This document shows positions 1 through 6,760 of a DNA stretch of 9,859 bases, piece after piece. The DNA comes from an uncultured Bacteroidales bacterium. GTDB taxonomy: Bacteria > Bacteroidota > Bacteroidia > Bacteroidales > Paludibacteraceae. The translations under genes were made by a program, and so were the position numbers. The notes under the pieces are model-generated. The model made no database searches and had not been told where the DNA came from. It was given only the letters and a program-made list of their open reading frames with translations. Location: NCBI GenBank assembly GCA_937901025.1, contig CALCGR010000060.1, forward strand, positions 1 to 9,859, read 5' to 3'. The first letter of the stretch is position 1. Every line of letters starts with the position of its first letter.

Positions 1-27
1 GCACTTGGGTAGGATATAAATACAACA

Positions 28-50
28 AAGGTGGCTTTTCAGACCACCTT
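28..50 (-). terminator. Possible hairpin terminator after the transposase gene
   Basis: Seen: arms AAGGTGG and CCACCTT (7 bp, perfect) around a 9-nt loop, starting 17 bp beyond the transposase stop codon. Read on the minus strand, the hairpin is followed by TTTGTTGTATTT, a weak, interrupted T-tract, so termination is uncertain. Because the upstream gene belongs to a family that acts on palindromic (REP-like) sequences, the hairpin could instead be a substrate. Nothing else is recognisable in bases 1–66. Confidence 0.35.
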
Positions 51-66
51 CCGATATTTTTAGATA

Positions 67-1293
67 TTAATTTTTCCACCAATCATCTTTTGTTCCCGAA
101 ATAACACGAGCAAGTTCATTCATGATTAGGCACATTGGACGAGAAATAGTATTGTCTGATTTATATTGGTATGTCCAACATGTTATTTGGAGCAATTTTC
201 CTTCGGCACAATGATAGAAATTTTGACCATAAGGTTTATATAATGAATTAAAACCATTATCTACAATTTCAATTACTGACAATCCTTCTGCTAATAATTG
301 ATGTAAAATTTCTCTTTCTTTAGGACTAATAAAAGCCGATACAATAACAGTACCTTCTCTTGCTTGATTTAGAACAGCCTCTTTTTGACAATCAAATAAA
401 TCAGAATCTATACGATGACAAATAAGGGGCAATTTACACGTATTAAACAAGATTTTTCTATCACCAATATAGTCCAAATGAAGCTGTTGAGTCGTTGAGT
501 TTTGTAATATACGATTATAAATAGTATCTATTGACTCTTGTAATGCCTCCGGATGATTGGCTAAAAATGAGTCGTGTTTTAATCCCTCAACAATATTGCC
601 TATTGTCCAATTCTTAGAGGTATTATTACGATGCATCGTAAAGCAATCCTTTTGTGCTCCCTTGATTATTCTTCGTTCAGGATTAGAGTGAATATAGCGA
701 ATTTTAGTTTCTACTTCTTCTTGTGTGATAGGGGAAACTTCATTATAACCGGCGCTAAATAAAGAAGGTCCTCGAAGGCTATGGGAATGAAGTTTATCTG
801 TCCAACGATAATCCGATTTTTTTCCAAAATGTCCGCGGGTACTTTTCCAATCAATGCCAAGAATATCCCAATATTCGTGCGTACAGCTAATCATAAATCC
901 GCCTATAATTTTCCCCAAATGTTGCGGTGTACCGCTTTTTTGCGAATCAAGAAAGATTAGTCCGTGAAAGTGCTCCGGCATTAATTGAGCATCTATCAGT
1001 TGTACATTAGGATGAAAAGAAGGTATTGTCTGCCAAATATGAAGAACACGCTCCCCTAAGGAAGTGGGACGCACATTGGCATTTATTACTTGTTTATGAA
1101 TAGTATCATAATGTCCTTCCATTGTTCCTAAAATAGGAAGATGATCATGAACAGAAAGAGTAACAAAAAAATATCCTTTGAAATAATTGCGCGATAAATC
1201 TCGTTTAAGTGCGGCCGGAGTATTTGCCAACTTCTCCTCCATTCTATATTCTCTTTCTTCGGAAAGATTATGTTTTGAAGTTGGTTGATTCAT
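67..1293 (-). CDS. REP-associated tyrosine transposase-like (Y1/HUH) protein with extra C-terminal Rossmann-like domain
   Basis: This 408-residue protein has two parts. Residues about 35–215 match the IS200-like Y1 transposase/RAYT fold: a strand FFVTLSV, the metal-binding HUH motif as PEHFHGLIFL (H108, H110), and a YIHSNPERR segment (200–208) like the YIHxNP helix of RAYT proteins; Y200 is a candidate nucleophile. Residues about 275–398 are not part of ordinary RAYTs. The order VSAFISPKEREIL, VIEIVDNGF, a YKP turn, AEGKLL and a late RPMCLIMNELA helix resembles the DprA/SLOG Rossmann fold, which I infer from pattern only. RAYTs are single-copy DNA strand-transfer enzymes tied to REP palindromes; no classic REP pair is visible here. 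The gene is AT-richer than its neighbours, suggesting acquisition. It starts 27 bp after the CobW-type gene, with no TAnnTTTG promoter of its own, so it may be read through from there. The fold of the first part is fairly sure; the function is not. Confidence 0.75.
   Translation of the reverse strand: MNQPTSKHNLSEEREYRMEEKLANTPAALKRDLSRNYFKGYFFVTLSVHDHLPILGTMEGHYDTIHKQVINANVRPTSLGERVLHIWQTIPSFHPNVQLIDAQLMPEHFHGLIFLDSQKSGTPQHLGKIIGGFMISCTHEYWDILGIDWKSTRGHFGKKSDYRWTDKLHSHSLRGPSLFSAGYNEVSPITQEEVETKIRYIHSNPERRIIKGAQKDCFTMHRNNTSKNWTIGNIVEGLKHDSFLANHPEALQESIDTIYNRILQNSTTQQLHLDYIGDRKILFNTCKLPLICHRIDSDLFDCQKEAVLNQAREGTVIVSAFISPKEREILHQLLAEGLSVIEIVDNGFNSLYKPYGQNFYHCAEGKLLQITCWTYQYKSDNTISRPMCLIMNELARVISGTKDDWWKN
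628..639. repeat. Copy 1 of palindrome ACGATGCATCGT, inside the transposase gene
   Basis: This is a perfect 12-bp palindrome, extending here to 14 bp (TACGATGCATCGTA). It encodes T-M-H-R (residues 219–222) of the transposase. The same sequence lies just upstream of the start codon at 1301–1312. On the coding strand the shared stretch is 14 nt (ACGATGCATCGTAA), in the same orientation. Confidence 0.6.
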
Positions 1294-1300
1294 ACTTTTT

Positions 1301-1312
1301 ACGATGCATCGT
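1301..1312. repeat. Copy 2 of palindrome ACGATGCATCGT, upstream of the transposase start
   Basis: This perfect 12-bp palindrome is centred about 13 bp upstream of the transposase start codon, in the 27-bp gap after the CobW-type gene. It is identical to the copy at 628–639 within the same gene. The position would suit an operator or a recognition site for the encoded protein; that role is inference. Confidence 0.6.
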
Positions 1313-1320
1313 TCATTATA

Positions 1321-2487
1321 TTATTCAAGGCACTTGTCTAGTTCAGCCGCGATAGCATCTTTGTCGAGGTTTTGACCGATGAAGACCAGTTTTTGCATAC
1401 GGTCGCCATAGACCTCATCCCAGTCATTACGAAGGTGTTCGTCTTGCGCCATCATCTGCATCAGTTCCTCCTTAGGCATCGTAGCAAACCAACGACCGGC
1501 ATTGGTCATCTTAATCTGTTTACCCGCTTGCTCAAATAGGTAACACGTATCATATTCCTCTCCGAAATACACCATTCCTTTGGCGCGAATCACCCCTTTA
1601 GGCCAATGACGAGCTACAAACTCATCAAACATCCCTAAGTTCATCGGCTGCCGACGGCAATAAACGAACGTACCTATTCCATACTCATCCGCTTCACCCT
1701 CTTCCTCGTTTTCCAACTCGTCATGGTGATGCTCGTGGTGGTGCTCCTCGTGCCGGTCTTCAATCTCCTCAATCCAAGCAGCACTGCCCGCTACCTCATC
1801 AAAATCAAACATCCCCGTGCCGATAATCCAATCCAAATCGAAGTCACAATAGTCACATTCAATGATGGCGGCATTAGGTTGAATAGTGCGAATAATCGCC
1901 CTTAAGCGACCCAACTCCTCCTTGCTTACTTCGCTGACCTTATTGAGCACAATGATATTACAAAACTCTATCTGCTGAATCAGCAGGTTCTCTATATCGT
2001 CCTCATCGAGGTTGGGTCGTTGTAATCCTTCACCGCATTGGAACTCGTCGCGCATGCGCAAAGCATCCACTACCGTGGTGATACAATCGAGTTTGGGTAG
2101 TCCGTTCATCGCATATTGCGGAGCCATCGTCGGGATAGAACAGATGGTTTGGGCAATCGGTGCCGGTTCGCAAATACCACTGGCCTCAATGACGATATAA
2201 TCGAAACAACCTTGGGCGACAAGGTCGTGTAACTGTTTCACAAGGTCCATCTTAAGCGTACAGCAGATACAGCCGTTTTGCAGCGCCACCAAACTATCGT
2301 CTTGAGAGTTAACCACGCCGCCTTTTTGTATTAGTTCGGCATCAATGTTGATTTCTCCTAAGTCATTGACAATAACAGCAAACCGAATCCCTTTGCGGTT
2401 GGTTAAAATCTTGTTTACTAACGTGGTCTTCCCACTTCCTAAATATCCCGTCAATAACAATACGGGCACTTCATCAATTCTATTCAT
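1321..2487 (-). CDS. CobW/YjiA/ZNG1-family GTPase (G3E family), probable metal chaperone
   Basis: This is a cytoplasmic P-loop GTPase of the G3E family, whose members use GTP hydrolysis to deliver metal, often zinc or cobalt, to client proteins. Visible motifs: Walker A GYLGSGKT (14–21), the metal-binding GCICCTL with CxCC at 73–76, EASGICEP (101–108) typical of the family's Walker B/switch region, and NKVS (182–185) as the guanine-specificity motif. A histidine- and acid-rich stretch (about 246–264, HEEHHHEHHHDE) forms the usual metal-binding linker before the C-terminal CobW_C domain (about 270–380). The 388-residue length is normal. The start overlaps the end of the upstream NlpC/P60 gene by 8 bp, implying translational coupling. 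I see no Zur-like operator and no cobalamin genes nearby, so the client metal cannot be named. Family assignment is firm; role is inferred. Confidence 0.93.
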   Translation of the reverse strand: MNRIDEVPVLLLTGYLGSGKTTLVNKILTNRKGIRFAVIVNDLGEINIDAELIQKGGVVNSQDDSLVALQNGCICCTLKMDLVKQLHDLVAQGCFDYIVIEASGICEPAPIAQTICSIPTMAPQYAMNGLPKLDCITTVVDALRMRDEFQCGEGLQRPNLDEDDIENLLIQQIEFCNIIVLNKVSEVSKEELGRLRAIIRTIQPNAAIIECDYCDFDLDWIIGTGMFDFDEVAGSAAWIEEIEDRHEEHHHEHHHDELENEEEGEADEYGIGTFVYCRRQPMNLGMFDEFVARHWPKGVIRAKGMVYFGEEYDTCYLFEQAGKQIKMTNAGRWFATMPKEELMQMMAQDEHLRNDWDEVYGDRMQKLVFIGQNLDKDAIAAELDKCLE

Positions 2488-3313
2488 ATCTCTTGATTGC
2501 TGCCAAATGGTGCGTATATCTTCCTAATTCGGCGGAATAGATACCGTGGTCATCTATCTTTTCTATTTTTACTCGCCCGGAGGCGTGAATGATTCGTTCC
2601 TTATCCAGCAGTATCCCTACATGAATAATCTTCGTTTTCGTAGGATCCTCATCTGCATGGTCAAAGAATGCCAAATCCCCACACTGCGCCTGATTAAGTT
2701 CTATTTCCTTAATCCTCAATCCTTTTTCCTCAATCCTTTTTCCTAAAATCTGCTGTCTCGCCATGCGTGGCAGTTGGATACCGAAGAGGGAATAGATTGT
2801 TTGACTAAACCCCGAGCAGTCGATACCGAGTGCGTTCTTACCACCCCATAAATAGGGTGTATTAATAAAGAACCGCAAGGTATTGAGCATATTCGCTTCA
2901 TTAAACGCTAAAGGTTGTTCTGTCACCATCTGCGGGTCGATGCGGAACCGAACGCCTAAAAGCGTAAATATCCCCTCTTTATATTGAGGCAGTTTGGTGC
3001 CGGCAGTTAGTGGAATCGTTTGACCATTATTCTCACTTACCGCATATGCCATCGGCATTACGACCATACCATAATCCTTGGTTTCATAGATGTGCGCTAT
3101 CTCCTTTGCTTGTTCGTCAGAAAGGATAGAAAGCATTTTGGTATCTACCCAACCTTCTTCTCCGTCATCATCTAAGTGAATACGGGTCCAGCGGTCGATT
3201 TGTTCTAACACTTCGCAGATTTGCGCAAACAACATCTGTGTTTCTTGCTCTGCTTCCTCCGCCGGATTTACTCGCAACGGAATTATACTATGTAACGCAA
3301 TACCTTTCATCAT
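2480..3313 (-). CDS. NlpC/P60 (C40) cysteine peptidase with N-terminal SH3-like region
   Basis: This enzyme is related to the gamma-D-glutamyl-L-diamino acid endopeptidases (YkfC/dipeptidyl-peptidase VI type) that cut peptidoglycan stem peptides. The catalytic domain runs from about 145 to 275. The nucleophile is C166 in LGIDCSGFSQ, the base H231 in IIHVGILLD, and H243 (IIHASGR) is the third polar residue; CGDLAFFDH (211–219) is the usual signature between them. The first ~125 residues look like bacterial SH3 modules (IPLRVNPAEEAE, then GWVDTKML). No signal peptide or lipobox is visible, which suggests cytoplasmic recycling of muropeptides. Residues about 189–203 are an extra basic/acidic helix-like insert encoded by six 7-bp repeats, making the segment before CGDLAFF roughly nine residues longer than I expect. 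The gene lies 15 bp after nadA and overlaps the CobW-type gene by 8 bp. Confidence 0.9.
   Translation of the reverse strand: MMKGIALHSIIPLRVNPAEEAEQETQMLFAQICEVLEQIDRWTRIHLDDDGEEGWVDTKMLSILSDEQAKEIAHIYETKDYGMVVMPMAYAVSENNGQTIPLTAGTKLPQYKEGIFTLLGVRFRIDPQMVTEQPLAFNEANMLNTLRFFINTPYLWGGKNALGIDCSGFSQTIYSLFGIQLPRMARQQILGKRIEEKGLRIKEIELNQAQCGDLAFFDHADEDPTKTKIIHVGILLDKERIIHASGRVKIEKIDDHGIYSAELGRYTHHLAAIKRYE
2707..2748. repeat. Heptamer tandem repeat, six units of CCTNNNN, within the NlpC/P60 gene
   Basis: Read on the plus strand the units are CCTTAAT, CCTCAAT, CCTTTTT, CCTCAAT, CCTTTTT and CCTAAAA, giving 42 bp with no interruption. They fill codons about 189–203 of the peptidase, between the active-site Cys helix and the GDLAFF strand. 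The length is a multiple of both 7 and 3, so the reading frame is kept. The unit differs in length and sequence from the octamer elements in the right half of the window. Confidence 0.75.
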
Positions 3314-3328
3314 TCCATCAATTTCTCT

Positions 3329-4228
3329 TTACGACATAGAAAGCATCCTTTCTATGGGCAAGATGGCTTTTTCGGCTATTGTCTTATCCACCTGTATCTC
3401 CGGTTGCTCATCGCGGAGGCAGTTATAGAGTTTTTCCAAGGTATTGAGGCGCATATAGTCGCACTCATTAGGAAGGAAAATAAACTGCCTATCGGGACAC
3501 TGTTTCTTTAGTTCGTGTTCAATGCCCGATTCGGTGACCACAATATATTGTTCGTGATCGTGGGTCTGAGCATAATGGATAAGTGCAGCGGTACTGCCAA
3601 TGACATCAGCTAATTCTAAAACCTCTTTTTTACACTCGGGATGCGCGAGCACGATCGCGTGCGGATAGTGAAGTTTATATGAGTTTAATTCTTCTGCCGA
3701 AAAACGACTATGTACGTGGCAGCAGCCATTCCATAGAATCATATTTCTTCCCGTCACCTTATTTATATATGCGCCTAAGTTTTGGTCAGGACCGAAGATA
3801 ATCGGTTGATTAGCGTCAATCTGGTTGACGATTTTTTCCGCATTAGAGGAAGTGACAACGATATCCGTAATTGCTTTGACCGCAGCCGTCGTATTAACAT
3901 AGGAGATAACGAGGGCATCAGGATGAGTGTCCTTTAATTTTTGTAAGTCGTTAGCCTGACACGAATCCGCTAAGGAACAACCGGCATTCACATCGGGAAT
4001 GATTACTTTCTTATCAGGACAGATGATCTTAGCGGTCTCGCCCATAAAATGGACGCCGCAAAGAACAATTATATCCGCATCAATCGTTTTGGCTTTTTGA
4101 GCTAAGGCTAATGAATCGCCCACAAAATCCGCTACATCCTGTATCTCAGGCCGTGTGTAGTAATGCGCCATGATAATCGCATTCTTCTCTTTACACAACG
4201 TTCGTATTTGAGAGGCTAAATCTTTCAT
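3329..4228 (-). CDS. nadA: Quinolinate synthase A (NadA)
   Basis: NadA condenses iminoaspartate with dihydroxyacetone phosphate to give quinolinate in de novo NAD synthesis, using a [4Fe-4S] cluster. At 299 residues this is the short archaeal/Thermotoga-like form. Three pseudo-repeated Rossmann-like domains each give one cluster cysteine: C84 in NAGCSLADSC, C170 in WNGCCHVH and C256 in LPNECDYM. Other family signatures are MAHYYTRPEIQDVADFVGDS (20–39), GVHFMGETAKI (58–68), SYVNTTAAVKA (109–119) and VVTESGIEHEL (230–240). Its usual partner, the L-aspartate oxidase gene nadB, is not in the window. It heads a compact set, with the NlpC/P60 gene starting 15 bp downstream. Upstream is an AT-rich, repeat-bearing gap, where I found no canonical TAnnTTTG promoter. 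Confidence 0.96.
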   Translation of the reverse strand: MKDLASQIRTLCKEKNAIIMAHYYTRPEIQDVADFVGDSLALAQKAKTIDADIIVLCGVHFMGETAKIICPDKKVIIPDVNAGCSLADSCQANDLQKLKDTHPDALVISYVNTTAAVKAITDIVVTSSNAEKIVNQIDANQPIIFGPDQNLGAYINKVTGRNMILWNGCCHVHSRFSAEELNSYKLHYPHAIVLAHPECKKEVLELADVIGSTAALIHYAQTHDHEQYIVVTESGIEHELKKQCPDRQFIFLPNECDYMRLNTLEKLYNCLRDEQPEIQVDKTIAEKAILPIERMLSMS

Positions 4229-4424
4229 TATTTTATATTTATTAATATCTTAAAAAAATTCATAATAACAATACGCTGTTGATAATGTTAATGACCTCTA
4301 TAATCGATTGAAAATAATGTTATTGAACTTAAAAACCGATTGTTATTATAAAGTTGTATGTGTTTATAAACCTCGACTTATCAACATTATCAACATTTAT
4401 CAACACGAGTTATTAACATTTTGT
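4229..4424. other. AT-rich gap with inverted clusters of TTATCAACA (DnaA-box-like) 9-mers
   Basis: This gap between nadA and corA holds no gene. On the plus strand TTATCAACA occurs at 4378–4386, 4387–4395 and 4397–4405, and TTATTAACA at 4410–4418: four direct units in 41 bp. In inverted orientation there is TGTTGATAA at 4277–4285, abutting TGTTAATGA at 4286–4294, with weaker relatives at 4319–4327 and 4341–4349. The 18-bp pairs 4277–4294 and 4378–4395 are inverted copies with two mismatches, separated by 83 bp of mostly A/T. TTATCAACA differs by one base from the classical DnaA box TTATCCACA. The layout suits a replication origin, a DnaA-binding cluster, or a site for another repeat-binding protein; I cannot choose from sequence alone. 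Confidence 0.55.
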
Positions 4425-5372
4425 TTATAACCACTTCTTCAGTCGGAAGATCATCAGCACAAAGAGGGTAAAGATAATCATTAACCCGATGGCGAAGATA
4501 TATCCGTGGCTCCAGTGTAACTCCGGCATAAAATCAAAATTCATGCCATACATACTGGCAATGAGCGTAGGCGGTAAGAAAATAATGTTCACCACCGTAA
4601 AAATCTTGATAATTTTGTTCTGCTCGATGTTTACCAGACCGAGGAAGGTATCCTGCAGGTAGTCCAGACGGTCAAAACCAAACTTCGTATATTCGAATAG
4701 CGAGTTGATATCCTTAATGATCATCGTTAACCGCGGTTGCAGGTCGGCCGGGAAGAAGTCGCATTTAAGGAAGTTCGATATCACGCGCTGCTTATCCATA
4801 ATCGTTTGACGAAGGATGGTTACTTTTTCCTGTAAGTTCTTAATCTGTATCAGAATATCTTCATCTACATGATCCTGCGCGTTGATGGTTTCGGATAGTG
4901 CGGTAATCAGATCCGTGGTATCCTCAATCATATCGGCGTCTTTTTCCACTCGGGTCTCCATGAGCGAAACCAATACATGAAAACCGGCGGGGAAGCTGCG
5001 GTTATTCACGAGCATCTTACTCACCGTGTCTTTGAAACTGCCTAGCTCGTTATCGTGACTGGTGACTAGGATATTATTCTTGATGATGAAGTTCACCGGT
5101 TCGATCTCGAAGTTCGAATGCAGGAAGTTAGAGTTGGCTACTATCGAGTCATCCGTTTGGATATAACGGGACGACATCTCAATCTCTTCCATCTCCTCAT
5201 CCTCCTGGATGTCAATCTTAAGAAATCCTTCCAACGTGTCCTCGGTCTTATCACTGACGTCGATAAGGTCAATCCAGATAATATCTTTCTTATCCAGTTC
5301 CTTGAGGGCACTGATGGAACGGGCTACTTTGATTTTCTCTTTATCTCTATAATAAATCTTTACTTCTGACAT
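4425..5372 (-). CDS. corA: CorA-family magnesium/cobalt transporter
   Basis: CorA forms a pentameric inner-membrane channel for Mg2+ (and Co2+/Ni2+). The protein has the family's usual 315 residues and layout: a large soluble alpha/beta N-terminal domain (about 1–250) that senses Mg2+, ending in the long stalk helix that leads into TM1 (about 256–275). The signature YGMNF (275–279) follows, then a periplasmic loop FMPELHWSHG, TM2 (about 290–310) and a basic cytosolic tail RLKKWL. The acidic stretch EDEEMEEIEM (57–66) belongs to the soluble domain. The start codon overlaps the end of rsmA by 13 bp, so the two are probably co-transcribed and translationally coupled. No clear terminator is visible after it; the DnaA-box-like cluster begins right behind its stop codon. 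Confidence 0.95.
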   Translation of the reverse strand: MSEVKIYYRDKEKIKVARSISALKELDKKDIIWIDLIDVSDKTEDTLEGFLKIDIQEDEEMEEIEMSSRYIQTDDSIVANSNFLHSNFEIEPVNFIIKNNILVTSHDNELGSFKDTVSKMLVNNRSFPAGFHVLVSLMETRVEKDADMIEDTTDLITALSETINAQDHVDEDILIQIKNLQEKVTILRQTIMDKQRVISNFLKCDFFPADLQPRLTMIIKDINSLFEYTKFGFDRLDYLQDTFLGLVNIEQNKIIKIFTVVNIIFLPPTLIASMYGMNFDFMPELHWSHGYIFAIGLMIIFTLFVLMIFRLKKWL

Positions 5373-6130
5373 AAGGCTTGAATTTTAAGGGTTAATTGAA
5401 TAAATTCTTCTACACTTAGTTGTTCGGGTCGTTTGGTAAAAACGGGGTCTTCTAATAATTTATCATCCTGTACCAATGAGCGAAGCGAATTACGAAGTTG
5501 TTTTCGTCGTTGATTAAAGGCTGTTTTCACTACTAACTTAAAGAGTTGTTCGTCGCATTCAAGGCTTTGTCGTTGATTGCGGGTGCAGCGAATAACAGCC
5601 GATTTCACCTTGGGCGGTGGAGCAAATACATATTCGTCCACCGTAAATAAATATTCAATGTCATAGTATGCTTGTAGTAGAACCGACAATATCCCGTAGG
5701 CTTTGTGACCGGGTTTACTCGCCAGTCGCTCCGCCACCTCTTTTTGGATCATTCCCGAGCAAACGGGGATGCGGTCTTTGTATTCCAGTACCTTGAAGAA
5801 GATTTGACTGGAGATATTGTAGGGATAATTGCCGATAACCGAGAAACTGCCCGTCGGATACAACTCATTGAGGTCAAGTTTGAGAAAATCCCCTTCGATG
5901 AGGTGTAACTGAGGCATCGTTTCGTTGAGATATGCCACACTCTCGCGGTCGATTTCTATCGCCGTGAGGTCAATCGCAGGATTTTGAATCAAGAACTGAG
6001 TAAGAACACCCATGCCGGGCCCAATCTCTAAAACGGGTCCTTGCGAAACGGTGTCAGCAATCTTCTGGGCGACGCTGAGGTCCTTCAAAAAATGCTGCCC
6101 TAAGTATTTTTTGGCACGAACTTGTTGCAT
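5360..6130 (-). CDS. rsmA: 16S rRNA (A1518/A1519) dimethyladenosine transferase RsmA/KsgA
   Basis: This SAM-dependent enzyme dimethylates two adjacent adenines in the 3' hairpin of 16S rRNA during late 30S assembly. I place the start at 6130 (256 residues, MQQVRAKKYLGQHFL), because family members begin just before the KKxLGQHFL motif (here 7–15) and an upstream ATG at 6190 would begin inside the divergent gtrA promoter. Visible motifs: SAM motif I LEIGPGMGVLT (34–44), the acidic IEID of motif II (58–61), and catalytic motif IV NYPYN (101–105), a variant of the usual NLPYN. FAPPPKVKSAVI (169–180) and the AFNQRRKQLRNSL region (204–216) are also characteristic. It overlaps corA by 13 bp and is divergent from gtrA across a 99-bp promoter region. 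No TAnnTTTG box was found for it. Confidence 0.96.
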   Translation of the reverse strand: MQQVRAKKYLGQHFLKDLSVAQKIADTVSQGPVLEIGPGMGVLTQFLIQNPAIDLTAIEIDRESVAYLNETMPQLHLIEGDFLKLDLNELYPTGSFSVIGNYPYNISSQIFFKVLEYKDRIPVCSGMIQKEVAERLASKPGHKAYGILSVLLQAYYDIEYLFTVDEYVFAPPPKVKSAVIRCTRNQRQSLECDEQLFKLVVKTAFNQRRKQLRNSLRSLVQDDKLLEDPVFTKRPEQLSVEEFIQLTLKIQALCQK

Positions 6131-6155
6131 TTTCCGTATGATAGTCGTCCATAAA

Positions 6156-6187
6156 TTTGGTAGTTTAAAAAAAAAGTTGTATCTTTG
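6156..6187 (+). promoter_or_regulatory. Bacteroidota-type promoter for the gtrA operon
   Basis: TTTG at 6156–6159 and TATCTTTG at 6180–6187 are separated by 20 nt, matching the phylum's -33 TTTG / -7 TAnnTTTG consensus. The spacer contains a run of nine A. Transcription would begin near 6194, giving a leader of about 36 nt before the ATG at 6230. This argues against the in-frame ATG at 6185, which lies within the -7 element. Confidence 0.85.
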
Positions 6188-6229
6188 CACTCGATTTCGG
6201 ACTACAAAGGTAATACTTTTATTTTAAAT

Positions 6230-6760
6230 ATGCAAAAAATAGCGCAAATAATTACAAAAATCGTTGATTTTTTCTACCAACCATTCAAAAAATGGGTTCC
6301 AAAACAAATTTTTACCTACGGAATGTGCGGTGGAGGAAACATGGTGTTGGACTGGATTTTGTACTTTTTGGTCTATAATTTTATTATAGGCCACGACTTA
6401 ATAACCATCAATTTTTCCCTACCCCTCTACTCCTCTACCCCTCTACTCCCAATAACGATGACTCCCCATATTGCGTCTTTGTGTATCGTCTTCCCCATTA
6501 CTCTTGTCACCGGTTTTTTGCTCAATAAATATGTAACCTTCACCCAATCGTCCTTGCGCAGTGCAAAGCAGTTTGTCCGTTACTGCCTGGTGGTGGCGCT
6601 CAATCTGGCCATCAACTATTTTGGACTCAAACTCTGTGTTGAGGTTTGGGGATGGTATCCCACACCCAGTAAGATGGTCATCACCATCGTGACGGTTATC
6701 ATCAGTTATCTTTGCCAGAAATATTTCTCGTTTGCTTATGGGAACGATAGAAAGCGATAA
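6230..6760 (+). CDS. GtrA-family membrane protein with repeat-encoded loop insert
   Basis: GtrA-like proteins are small inner-membrane proteins with four helices, thought to flip or help move polyprenyl-phosphate-linked sugars for cell-surface glycan synthesis. I start it at 6230 (176 residues), because the upstream in-frame ATG at 6185 lies in the promoter. Predicted helices are about 27–48, 80–98, 112–133 and 146–166. Family signatures are FxYG near the first helix (28–31), LLNKYVTF (97–104) closing the second, and QKYFSF (163–168) closing the fourth. Residues 63–74 (around PLYSSTPLLP), between helices 1 and 2, are encoded by a 34-bp octamer element and look like an insertion not shared with other GtrA proteins. 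It overlaps the next gene by 23 bp, indicating coupling. No glycosyltransferase lies beside it, so the substrate is unknown. Confidence 0.88.
   Translation: MQKIAQIITKIVDFFYQPFKKWVPKQIFTYGMCGGGNMVLDWILYFLVYNFIIGHDLITINFSLPLYSSTPLLPITMTPHIASLCIVFPITLVTGFLLNKYVTFTQSSLRSAKQFVRYCLVVALNLAINYFGLKLCVEVWGWYPTPSKMVITIVTVIISYLCQKYFSFAYGNDRKR
6417..6450 (+). repeat. 34-bp octamer element, copy A (inside gtrA)
   Basis: The copy reads CCCTAC, then CCCTCTAC, TCCTCTAC, CCCTCTAC and TCCC. It encodes residues 63–74 of the GtrA-like protein in the loop between helices 1 and 2. It has the same 34-bp architecture (6+8+8+8+4) and orientation as copies B, C and D. Confidence 0.85.

Noticed and set aside
1321..2487. 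Cobalamin (B12) synthesis role for the CobW-type gene
   Set aside because: No cobalamin gene or B12 riboswitch is in the window; the family is broad and mostly linked to metal homeostasis.
4362..4371. GTTTATAAAC palindrome as a corA terminator stem
   Set aside because: The 10-bp palindrome is nearly all A/T with no loop and no T-tract, so it is not a credible terminator.
4229..4424. CRISPR array reading of the TTATCAACA cluster
   Set aside because: Units are 9 bp, abutting or nearly so, with no spacers and no cas genes nearby.
5749..5940. Reading frame of 63 codons inside rsmA on the same strand, and similar frames inside corA, cobW, nlpC and the MATE gene
   Set aside because: They lie in other frames of well-recognised genes, have no family features, promoter or conserved motif, and are best explained as shadows.
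6131..6190. N-terminal extension of RsmA to the ATG at 6190
   Set aside because: Relatives start just before KKxLGQHFL, and the extension would begin inside the divergent gtrA promoter.
6158..6190. Promoter for rsmA on the minus strand in the divergent region
   Set aside because: I could not find TAnnTTTG in the right orientation between 6131 and 6190, so none is annotated.
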